Below, piece after piece: positions 24,148 to 29,658 of a DNA stretch of 39,813 bases; within the stretch, counting starts at the first letter, position 1; every line of letters begins with the position of its first letter. The notes beneath the pieces were generated by a model. The model did not search any database, was not told the DNA's origin, and saw nothing but the letters and a program-made list of their open reading frames with translations. Where the stretch lies: IMG/VR virus record IMGVR_UViG_3300009618_000014, positions 1-39,813 of that record; one strand, written 5' to 3'. This DNA comes from a virus. A program made the position numbers and the translations under genes.

Positions 24148-24345
24148 TTAGCGGTCATACCTGAAGACCAGCGGGACCTTTTCGTCCAGGTGGTACATGG
24201 GTCGGTCCAACTTCCTTACCCGGTCCTTTGCCCCGAGCGGGGGGCCGTCCCCCACAAAGTCCCTCGTGATGCAGTACCCTAGCTGTATCCCGGAGACGTA
24301 GGCATGTTGCAGGGCGTTCCTGAACTCTGTCTCGCTCAGCCTCAC
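24148..24345 (-). CDS. Small protein of unknown function
   Basis: 65 residues from GTG 24345, preceded by G-rich sequence and, further away, by AGGAGG. The sequence SETEFRNALQHAYVSGIQLGY...LDRPMYHLDEKVPLVFRYD is plausible as an alpha/beta microprotein. The frame is open for about 20 more codons upstream without an ATG. No family recognised. Confidence 0.5.
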   Translation of the reverse strand: MRLSETEFRNALQHAYVSGIQLGYCITRDFVGDGPPLGAKDRVRKLDRPMYHLDEKVPLVFRYDR

Positions 24346-24373
24346 CCCCCCGTGCGGGTCAACCTCCTGGCTG

Positions 24374-24433
24374 TTATAGTAGTCCGAGAAGGCGCTGGGT
24401 ATGCTCCTTCAGCCCTTTCGCTAGCTTTTTCAT
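24374..24433 (-). CDS. Possible 19-residue leader or microprotein
   Basis: MKKLAKGLKEHTQRLLGLL is preceded by a perfect GGGAGGAACA ribosome site and begins in an ATGA overlap with the upstream stop. It is basic and amphipathic. It may be a genuine microprotein or a leader peptide coupling translation to the gene at 24345. The evidence is only the start context. Confidence 0.35.
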   Translation of the reverse strand: MKKLAKGLKEHTQRLLGLL

Positions 24434-24789
24434 TGTTCCTCCCGGTAGATGTCGATGAAGGTGGGCTGCGAGGGGGCGTCGGTGCCGCCGCTCCAGCCCA
24501 GGGCGTTCGCCATGGCCACTATCCTGGGGAAGGATGCGGCATGCCGCCTGCCCCTGCCGTCTACCCTGTGCATCAGCGCCAGCGGCAGGGCACGGTGGTC
24601 CTTGAACACCATCCTGCCCGTCAGGGAGTTGTAGGCCACCCATCCTGGGAGCAGCCAGAAGCACTGGTGGGCGCAGACGCCGCTCCCGGGGACCATCTCA
24701 CGGGCGCACCCGCACACGGCGCAGCAGGGGCGGCCTACGCCCCGCCGCCCGACCGCCCTTACCGTATAGCGCTGCGACTGGCTCTTCAT
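24430..24789 (-). CDS. Cys-rich protein of unknown function
   Basis: 119 residues. The N-terminal third has CCAVCGCAR...GVCAHQC, a multi-Cys cluster likely to bind metal. The rest is alpha/beta (WLLPGWVAYNSLTGRMVFKDH, ASFPRIVAMANALGWSGG). ATG 24789 overlaps the upstream stop (ATGA), with GGGGAG as ribosome site. No family recognised. Confidence 0.6.
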   Translation of the reverse strand: MKSQSQRYTVRAVGRRGVGRPCCAVCGCAREMVPGSGVCAHQCFWLLPGWVAYNSLTGRMVFKDHRALPLALMHRVDGRGRRHAASFPRIVAMANALGWSGGTDAPSQPTFIDIYREEQ

Positions 24790-25061
24790 CGGTCTCCCCT
24801 TGCCGTGCCCCTCTTCCTGCGGGGCCCCCTCTTCCTGTCCAGGCACTTGAGGAGGTCCTCCTCCTCCCATACCATGGACTCCTGGAAGCAGCCCAGGAAC
24901 CTGACCTCGGCCCTCCCCTTGCCCTTGAAGGTGTCGCCAATGGCCCTCTGGATGTCGTCGAACTGCGGTATGCTTATCAGCCACTCCCCACGCACCCCGA
25001 CCAGGAAGTCCTGGGATGCGTCCCCGTCCGTCAGCGTCACCTTGAATGCCCTTACTGCCAT
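24786..25061 (-). CDS. Small protein of unknown function, first gene after promoter copy C
   Basis: 91 residues. The N-terminal half is beta-type (AVRAFKVTLTDGDASQDFLVGVRGEWLISI), followed by a helix with acidic stretch and a very basic tail (RKRGPRRKRGTARGDR). ATG 25061 follows GCGGGAGGG and lies directly downstream of the promoter-like motif at 25080-25118. The function is unknown. Confidence 0.65.
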   Translation of the reverse strand: MAVRAFKVTLTDGDASQDFLVGVRGEWLISIPQFDDIQRAIGDTFKGKGRAEVRFLGCFQESMVWEEEDLLKCLDRKRGPRRKRGTARGDR

Positions 25062-25079
25062 GGGTAATCCCTCCCGCTA

Positions 25080-25118
25080 CTACTATACACCAGGATACAC
25101 AGGGCGCTGGCGGGATTC
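25080..25118 (-). promoter_or_regulatory. Bipartite early-promoter-like motif, copy C
   Basis: Leftward GAATCCC (25118-25112), 20 bases, GGTGTATAGTAG (25091-25080), with -10-like TATAGT. It overlaps the last codons and stop of the gene at 25083 and precedes the gene starting at 25061. Like copies A and B, it has a second GTGTA ten bases upstream of the conserved one. Confidence 0.6.
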
Positions 25119-25304
25119 TCTCCGTAGCTGCCTCCGCAGGTTCCTCCTGGCGCTGGCCACGGCGTCCGCCTTGAAGGGACCTTCCCCCCTGGCGGTATGG
25201 TACATGCCGCTGCGGTCGGACCTGGAGGCATAGGCATGCCACCACCCGCCCGCAAAGTAGGTGAGGCGCACCCTGTAGGCGCTTATGGAGGTCCTCTCCC
25301 TCAT
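25083..25304 (-). CDS. Small basic protein of unknown function
   Basis: 73 residues, rich in Arg and aromatic residues (YRVRLTYFAGGWWHAYASRSDRSGMYH, then ADAVASARRNLRRQLRRES). The ATG 25304 overlaps the upstream stop (ATGA). The C-terminal codons double as promoter copy C, so the C-terminus is constrained by both functions. No family recognised. Confidence 0.6.
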   Translation of the reverse strand: MRERTSISAYRVRLTYFAGGWWHAYASRSDRSGMYHTARGEGPFKADAVASARRNLRRQLRRESRQRPVYPGV

Positions 25305-25675
25305 GCCGCTGCCTGTGCCGCCCCCTCTTCCTTCTTCCCGCTCCAGAGCTTGCTCCACTCCCGCTGGCGCTGCACCTCCTGGCGCAGCCCCCTGGCGGAG
25401 AAGTGCTCGATGCCCCGGTACTGCCATGCGTCCCCCAGCGGGATGTGTATCAGGACTGCCGGGCTGAGGCTGTACACCATGTAGATGGCGTGCCCGTCCG
25501 CCACGGGGAAGGTGATTGTCTCCCCCTTGCAGTCGCCGCTGCCGTGCTCCGTGCAGTACTGCCGGAGCTTTCCTATGTACTCCGCCTCGGTCCTCTGCCA
25601 TGCCTTCCAGTCGAAGTGCTCGAAGTCCATCTCCGGGACGGGCAGTTCCCTGGGCGGTCCGTAAACCTTGGCCAT
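25301..25675 (-). CDS. Conserved-type phage hypothetical protein
   Basis: 124 residues. The pattern AEYIGKLRQYCTEHGSGDCKGETITFPVADGHAIYMVYSLSPAVLIHIPLGDAWQY is familiar from small unannotated phage proteins ('GE.I.FPVADG.A.YMV'). It looks like a complete alpha/beta domain. ATG 25675 has a CAGGAGGAGGG ribosome site and follows promoter copy B with a leader of about 35 bases. The function is unknown. Confidence 0.75.
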   Translation of the reverse strand: MAKVYGPPRELPVPEMDFEHFDWKAWQRTEAEYIGKLRQYCTEHGSGDCKGETITFPVADGHAIYMVYSLSPAVLIHIPLGDAWQYRGIEHFSARGLRQEVQRQREWSKLWSGKKEEGAAQAAA

Positions 25676-25713
25676 TCTGCTTCCCTCCTCCTGCCTGGTA
25701 TTGTCTTCCAGGC

Positions 25714-25751
25714 ATAGTATACACCGTCCTACACGGGGCAGGCGGGGATTC
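25714..25751 (-). promoter_or_regulatory. Bipartite early-promoter-like motif, copy B
   Basis: Leftward GAATCCC (25751-25745), 19 bases, GGTGTATACTAT (25725-25714), with -10-like TATACT. From CCGTGTAGGAC through TATACTAT it is identical to copy A, which points to recent duplication of this control element. Confidence 0.6.
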
Positions 25752-25755
25752 TACG

Positions 25756-25899
25756 TCACATCCTGGGGCCCAGCATCTCTCCCAGCCTTTCCTTGTAGCG
25801 CTCGAAGCGGAAGGACTCCCTCGCCCACCGCCTTATCCAGGCAGGGGCCATCCTCCAGGCGGTCCGAGGGTTCCTTGGGAACAGCCTTCTCTTCCTCAT
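25756..25899 (-). CDS. 47-residue highly basic protein
   Basis: ATG 25899; the product is rich in Arg, Trp and Phe (RTAWRMAPAWIRRWARESFRF), probably one amphipathic basic helix that could bind nucleic acid or membrane. A GGTATAGTAG tract resembling the right half of the promoter motif lies just before the ATG, with no GAATCCC and no good ribosome site. The function is unknown. Confidence 0.5.
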   Translation of the reverse strand: MRKRRLFPRNPRTAWRMAPAWIRRWARESFRFERYKERLGEMLGPRM

Positions 25900-25945
25900 G
25901 GCTCTACTATACCTTGGTCTTCGGCGGGCGGGGGGTAATACCGGT

Positions 25946-26641
25946 CTAGTTCATGGTGTTCAGGAGTTCCAGGGCCTTCCTGCGCCTCTCGTCCCCGTGG
26001 GGGATGCGGGCCCTGGCCCCCCTTGGGGTACGGCATGGCAGGCCAGCAGCCTGCCCGCACTTGGGGCATTCTGAGAAGCGGGTACTGTCCGTGAACAGCC
26101 AGCCCGAGAACAGGGCGGCCGTGACCGGCAGGTCCAGGCTGGTCGGGTCGGGGTCTAGCCCCCTCCAGTCGTCGTCAAGGGGCTGCGGAGTGCCGTCCAG
26201 GAGGAAAGCAGCAAGGGAGGACATACGCATCTTTGACGGCTTCGATACCTGCCAGTTGGGGGGCCTCGTCTCCGGGCTGCTGAGGTGGCCCCACCATACG
26301 GCAAGCTCCCTCCCAGCCCTCATGCGCCTCCCGATGATGGTCTTTACCCCGTCATGGATGCCAACAAGCTGCGCCCCGTCCCGGAGCCTCCAGCTCCACT
26401 CCTCGTGGGCCGGGGCCCAGACAGGGAACAGGTCAGGGATACTGAGCCAGAGCCGAACCTCTGCGAAGCCCTCCGTTGTCACCCTGACATGGGCGGGGTC
26501 TACGATGTTCAGCCCCTCATCCCTTCCTTCTCTGTAGGCATCCCACAGGTGGTCCATTCGCCATTCTTCTAGCTTCTTCTCTATGGGGACAATAAGGCCT
26601 TTCTGTCTTAGTGATTCGAGCTTGGCGGGAGAAAGCGGCAT
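25946..26641 (-). CDS. Unknown protein with C-terminal zinc-ribbon
   Basis: 231 residues from ATG 26641; the longer open frame runs through the next gene and a promoter and is not used. The N-terminus is helical, and the middle contains WLSIPDLFPVWAPAHEEWSWRL and GRRMRAGRELAVWWGHLSS, an alpha/beta region without known motif. Residues 190-225 carry ECPKCGQAAGLPCRTPRG...RIPHGDERRRKA, the C-x2-C...G-x-PC...H-x3-R ribbon found in many actinophage and soil-phage small proteins, here fused to a larger domain. The ribosome site is weak. Confidence 0.65.
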   Translation of the reverse strand: MPLSPAKLESLRQKGLIVPIEKKLEEWRMDHLWDAYREGRDEGLNIVDPAHVRVTTEGFAEVRLWLSIPDLFPVWAPAHEEWSWRLRDGAQLVGIHDGVKTIIGRRMRAGRELAVWWGHLSSPETRPPNWQVSKPSKMRMSSLAAFLLDGTPQPLDDDWRGLDPDPTSLDLPVTAALFSGWLFTDSTRFSECPKCGQAAGLPCRTPRGARARIPHGDERRRKALELLNTMN

Positions 26642-26646
26642 AGGGG

Positions 26647-26805
26647 CTACGCCTTGTTGCAGACGACCGCCATGAACTTGCGCCAGTCCGCCAGGGTACG
26701 GGGGGACTTCCGGTAGACGTCCTCCGCTGCTGTGACCTTGCGGACGGCTTCCTTTTTGGCGGCGGCTAGCTTTGTGGCGGCTTCCTTTTTGGTCTGCTTT
26801 GCCAT
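26647..26805 (-). CDS. 52-residue Lys/Ala-rich basic protein
   Basis: ATG 26805 with GGTGGAGGG, directly downstream of promoter copy D. MAKQTKKEAATKLAAAKKEA... resembles a histone-tail- or HU-like basic helix followed by SPRTLADWRKFMAVV. DNA binding is possible but not shown. The stop lies five bases before the next ATG. Confidence 0.6.
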   Translation of the reverse strand: MAKQTKKEAATKLAAAKKEAVRKVTAAEDVYRKSPRTLADWRKFMAVVCNKA

Positions 26806-26825
26806 GGGTGTTTTTCCCTCCACCT

Positions 26826-26863
26826 ATATAATACACCGGAAAGCCTCTTTCCGGGAGGGATTC
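26826..26863 (-). promoter_or_regulatory. Bipartite early-promoter-like motif, copy D, with hairpin in spacer
   Basis: Leftward GAATCCC (26863-26857), 19 bases, GGTGTATTATAT (26837-26826), with -10-like TATTAT. The spacer contains a perfect 8-base-pair inverted repeat CCGGAAAG-CCT-CTTTCCGG (26836-26854). Upstream lies an AT-rich stretch with three TCTAC/GTAGA copies (26861-26887) that could act as an UP element or operator. Confidence 0.6.
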
Positions 26864-26882
26864 TACACGTAGATACATATTT

Positions 26883-27023
26883 CTACATGTTTTTCTTGGC
26901 AGGCTTATCCCGCTTCTTATCAGGCACTTCCGCTTCCGGCCGCCTGTAGCACTTCGGGCAGCGCTCCAGCTTTGCGATGCTGTTCCCGCACCCTGGGCAG
27001 ACGCTCCCTATCGAGTATGCCAT
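26883..27023 (-). CDS. 46-residue zinc-ribbon microprotein
   Basis: ATG 27023 with GGGAGGC. SVCPGCGNSIAKLERCPKCYRR is a C-x2-C...C-x2-C ribbon, followed by a Lys-rich tail (DKKRDKPAKKNM). It starts in a one-base overlap with the upstream stop (TGATG). Probably nucleic-acid or polymerase binding, by analogy only. Confidence 0.65.
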   Translation of the reverse strand: MAYSIGSVCPGCGNSIAKLERCPKCYRRPEAEVPDKKRDKPAKKNM

Positions 27024-27256
27024 CACTGCCTCCCTCTGCATGGGTCCCTCGGGGGCACCATGCCCCCCCTCTCGCATACGTCATGGAGGTACAGCACCCT
27101 GTGCCTGGCCCCCCGCCTGTCCACCAGGGTTATCCCCCGGCGTGGGACGCCGGCCCCGTAGAGCCTGTTGCAAGGGGGCCTTCCACGCAGCAGGTGGCCC
27201 ACTACCACCTGCCTGCACCTGGTGCATAGCCCCAGGAAGTACGGTACCCTCTTCAT
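27023..27256 (-). CDS. Small basic Cys-containing protein
   Basis: 77 residues from ATG 27256 (GGGAGC site). It has LCTRCRQVVVGH, PPCNRL and DVCERGG, four Cys that may form one metal site, in a strongly basic beta-type sequence (RRGITLVDRRGARHRVLYL). The function is unknown. Confidence 0.6.
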   Translation of the reverse strand: MKRVPYFLGLCTRCRQVVVGHLLRGRPPCNRLYGAGVPRRGITLVDRRGARHRVLYLHDVCERGGMVPPRDPCRGRQ

Positions 27257-27269
27257 GGCAGCGCTCCCT

Positions 27270-28196
27270 CTAGTCATACCAGCACCTTGCATAGCGCTTC
27301 CCTACCTCGAACTCGTCGGCCCTCCCGAAGGCCTCCCTGAACGCCTTCCCCTCCCTGGTGCCGACCCTCCCCTCCTTCTCCAGCCCCTCGATGGTAAGGC
27401 GGACGTCGCCCCTGTCGGGGGAGACAGCGTAGCCGTGCGCCGTCCAGGAGGGGTGCTTGCGCATGAACCCCAGGAAGGCGGCGTTGCCGGGGCAGTTGTT
27501 CCAGGGTCCCTCTGAGGCGACCCCCAGGCGGGTCAGCCTCTCCAGCGCCCTCAGGCTCAGCCCCTTGAAGTTCCGGGTGCCGCCGCAGGGGAACCCGCTG
27601 GGGCTGGAGCCGAAGCGCTCCTTCCAGTAGGCGTCGGACTTGGCGAAGAAGGGGGCGAGTATCAGGTCCCTCTTGTCGTATACCCCGTTGCCCAGGGCCT
27701 TCCTCACCTGCCTGTCCAGGGCGATGTCCCAGAACGGCATCGCCCGGACCAGCCTCTCCGTCCTCGGGCTGTTGAACCGGTAGGTGTCCATGTCGGGCAG
27801 GGCCAGGGGGCCGTCGGAGTTGCCGGGGGTCGTCATCACGCAGCGCTCGCACTGGCGCACGCACCACTTGTTCATCTTCTCCCCGGTCCTGGGCCTCCAG
27901 TCGGGCTTGCCGTGCCCCCCCTCGTAGGTGCCGAGGTCCGTAGGGGCCTTTCCCAGGAGGCGGTCCGGGATATAGGCGTGGTTGTCGGGGTCTACCTCCT
28001 CGTCCCTCTTGAGGAACGGGAGCGTCCCCTCCTCTATCTCCTGCATGTCGCTGGTACTGGTGCCGATGCCCACCAGGCTCCCCCCTGCGTCGAAGTACAC
28101 ACGGGGGCGGCACTGGATGCCCCATGCCTTGCGGCAGTCGTTGTCGCACCCCACCCTTGCGCCCTGTGCGAAGTACACGATGCGCTTCTCAATCAT
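27270..28196 (-). CDS. Two-domain protein: conserved Cys-rich phage module fused to an unknown domain
   Basis: 308 residues from ATG 28196 (GGGAGG site). Residues 1-115 (VGCDNDCRKAWGIQ, DNHAYIPDRLLGKAPTDLGTYEGG, MNKWCVRQCERC) match, as far as I recall, a stand-alone small protein common in tailed phages with conserved Cys pairs and a 'KAWG' motif. Residues 130-308 form a second, different domain (FNSPRTERLVRAMPFWDIALDRQVRKALGN, LILAPFFAKSDAYW, LRALERLTRLGVAS) with no known motif. The length is about three times that of the usual family member, so a fusion is likely. No function can be assigned. Confidence 0.75.
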   Translation of the reverse strand: MIEKRIVYFAQGARVGCDNDCRKAWGIQCRPRVYFDAGGSLVGIGTSTSDMQEIEEGTLPFLKRDEEVDPDNHAYIPDRLLGKAPTDLGTYEGGHGKPDWRPRTGEKMNKWCVRQCERCVMTTPGNSDGPLALPDMDTYRFNSPRTERLVRAMPFWDIALDRQVRKALGNGVYDKRDLILAPFFAKSDAYWKERFGSSPSGFPCGGTRNFKGLSLRALERLTRLGVASEGPWNNCPGNAAFLGFMRKHPSWTAHGYAVSPDRGDVRLTIEGLEKEGRVGTREGKAFREAFGRADEFEVGKRYARCWYD

Positions 28197-28218
28197 GCCA
28201 CGGCCTCCCATGCCAGCT

Positions 28219-28473
28219 TTAGCAGCGTGCGTTCCACCAGTCCCAGATGCCCTTGCCGTAGATGGCCTCCAGGACGGCCTCGAAGCACCAGTGTGCCTGG
28301 TCGTCGTCGTCCTTCCCCTCGGCATGCGCCTCGACTATCTCCTTCGCCAGGCGCACGACGCCGTCGAAGCTCGGGCTGGCAAGCGCCTCCGGGGGCGCAC
28401 TGGCCTCCTTCTGCCGCCGCTCCAGCTCGGCCTTCAGCTCCTCGTCGCTTACCCCCCTCAGCCTGCTTGCCAT
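28219..28473 (-). CDS. Conserved-type small phage protein
   Basis: 84 residues. The N-terminal RGVSDEELKAELERRQKEA is a charged helix, and the C-terminal HWCFEAVLEAIYGKGIWDWWN is a pattern repeatedly seen in small unannotated phage proteins ('YEAALEAIYG..IWDWIN'). ATG 28473 with CGGAGGG. The function is unknown. Confidence 0.75.
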   Translation of the reverse strand: MASRLRGVSDEELKAELERRQKEASAPPEALASPSFDGVVRLAKEIVEAHAEGKDDDDQAHWCFEAVLEAIYGKGIWDWWNARC

Positions 28474-28512
28474 GCGTATCCCTCCGTTTCAGGGGAGGAG
28501 CAGGCCAGGCGC

Positions 28513-28701
28513 TTACAGCCCCGCCAGCCCCTCCCGGATTCTCAGCGCCAGAACGGCGCACTTGCCGGCCTCCTGCCTGTTGAACTCTACCTGGACGGTG
28601 CTCCACCCCCCTGCCTCTATCCGCCCGTTCCACTCCTCCAGGTCCAGCGAGAGCCTCTCCAGCTTCCCTGCCGTCTCCTCCATCAAGGCCTTCATGTTCA
28701 T
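28513..28701 (-). CDS. Small helical protein
   Basis: 62 residues, ATG 28701 with GGAGGA. Almost entirely helical (MKALMEETAGKLERLSLDLEEWNGRIEAG) with a second amphipathic helix (AGKCAVLALRIREGLAGL). No family recognised. Confidence 0.65.
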   Translation of the reverse strand: MNMKALMEETAGKLERLSLDLEEWNGRIEAGGWSTVQVEFNRQEAGKCAVLALRIREGLAGL

Positions 28702-28725
28702 GCTGTATCCTCCGTATGCCTCCGC

Positions 28726-28932
28726 TCAGCCTCCTGCTCGGCAAGCCGTGCCATCGCCCGTTGCTCGCCGCCGCAGGTCCAGCTCGTCCAGCAGGCCCGG
28801 CAGCTCGGGAGGAACACCTTCTCCATCGGTGCGCCTGGGGCCGCACTCGAAGCAGCAGTGGGCGCACTGGTAGCAGCACCTTGTGGTCAGGCGGACCGTG
28901 ATGACACGCCCCTCCGGGGTCTTCTTACCCAC
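28726..28932 (-). CDS. Cys-rich protein resembling the N-terminal cluster of a radical SAM enzyme
   Basis: 68 residues from GTG 28932, overlapping the upstream stop by eight bases. VRLTTRCCYQCAHCCFECG contains C-x3-C-x2-C in the same 'xLTxRCxxxCxHC' setting that begins the radical SAM core, followed by GPRRTDGEGV as in some members. The protein then ends where a roughly 200-residue barrel would be expected, so it cannot be a complete radical SAM enzyme. It may be a truncated remnant, a short iron-sulfur or zinc protein, or a mimic. I favour a metal-binding small protein derived from such a domain. Confidence 0.6.
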   Translation of the reverse strand: MGKKTPEGRVITVRLTTRCCYQCAHCCFECGPRRTDGEGVPPELPGLLDELDLRRRATGDGTACRAGG

Positions 28933-29269
28933 TCTTGTCCCCCTGCCACATCTCCTCCGTGTGCCCGCACTCCCTGCACTGCCAGGAGTCGCCCATCACG
29001 TCGTGGACCTCCTCCATCCTCTTGCCGCACCCTGGACAGACGCCAAAGCGGGCGTCCGCCTCCTTGAGTAGCTGCCGCAGGGCCTTACTGACCCTGTATA
29101 CCCTTTCCTCGGGCTTCTTCTTCCTCCTGGGGGCCTGGAGGCGGGCCACCACCTCGACATAGACGTCCCCGCTGTCAATGCCCAGAGCCTTTGCCACCCC
29201 CCCGCCTACCAGGAGGTCCAGCTTCCCCTGGCGCAGGGGGACATATCCCTTGTAGCTGAACCGCTTCAC
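28925..29269 (-). CDS. Protein with N-terminal beta domain and C-terminal zinc ribbon
   Basis: 114 residues from GTG 29269, in a GTGA overlap with the upstream stop and preceded by GGAGGGG. Residues 1-45 (KGYVPLRQGKLDLLVGGGVAKALGIDSGDVYVEVVARL) read like an AbrB/SpoVT- or SpoU-type small beta domain with a 'GDxVxV' strand. The C-terminal CPGCGKRMEEVHDVMGDSWQCRECG is a standard zinc ribbon. DNA binding is plausible from both parts, but is not shown. Confidence 0.65.
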   Translation of the reverse strand: MKRFSYKGYVPLRQGKLDLLVGGGVAKALGIDSGDVYVEVVARLQAPRRKKKPEERVYRVSKALRQLLKEADARFGVCPGCGKRMEEVHDVMGDSWQCRECGHTEEMWQGDKSG

Positions 29270-29571
29270 TGCCCCTCCAGTGCCTTGATTTTCTCGGGGT
29301 CCGCCGCCCTGGCTATGGCTATGAGGTCGGCCAGGTTGACGTTCAGCAGGCCGGAGGCCCCCTTCACGATAGTCAGGAAGAGGTTGTATCCCCCTACCAT
29401 GTTGGGGGTCATGCTGGCGTCGCTCAAGCGGAGGTGGGGCACGCAGCCGTTGTCCAGGCCGTGCCCGTGGACGCACCCGAACACCCCCTGCTTGTCCGGG
29501 GTGCGCATGTCGGGCCAGCAGTCCTTGGTTATCTCCACCAGGGCCTCGTGAAGGTCGGCGAGCCTGCTCAT
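29266..29571 (-). CDS. Unknown protein, first gene of the minus-strand small-gene block
   Basis: 101 residues, ATG 29571 with GCGGAGGGA, directly downstream of promoter copy E. The sequence has a helical N-terminus (LADLHEALVEITKDCW), a Gly/His region (GVFGCVHGHGLDNGCVPHL) and a C-terminal helical part (MVGGYNLFLTIVKGASGLLNVNLADLIAIARA). No family recognised. Its position next to the divergent terminase makes it a boundary marker between the two transcription directions. Confidence 0.65.
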   Translation of the reverse strand: MSRLADLHEALVEITKDCWPDMRTPDKQGVFGCVHGHGLDNGCVPHLRLSDASMTPNMVGGYNLFLTIVKGASGLLNVNLADLIAIARAADPEKIKALEGQ

Positions 29572-29591
29572 CGGGGTTGGTCCCTCCGCTA

Positions 29592-29630
29592 TAAGAATAC
29601 ACCGGGCGGGCCTGCCTTCCCCTGGGATTC
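29592..29630 (-). promoter_or_regulatory. Bipartite early-promoter-like motif, copy E
   Basis: Leftward GAATCCC (29630-29624), 20 bases, GGTGTATTCTTA (29603-29592), with -10-like TATTCT. It lies in the divergent gap between the terminase gene and the minus-strand block and would drive the latter. Confidence 0.55.
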
Positions 29631-29658
29631 CTCTATTGCTCTCTCATATAGGAGGGGT

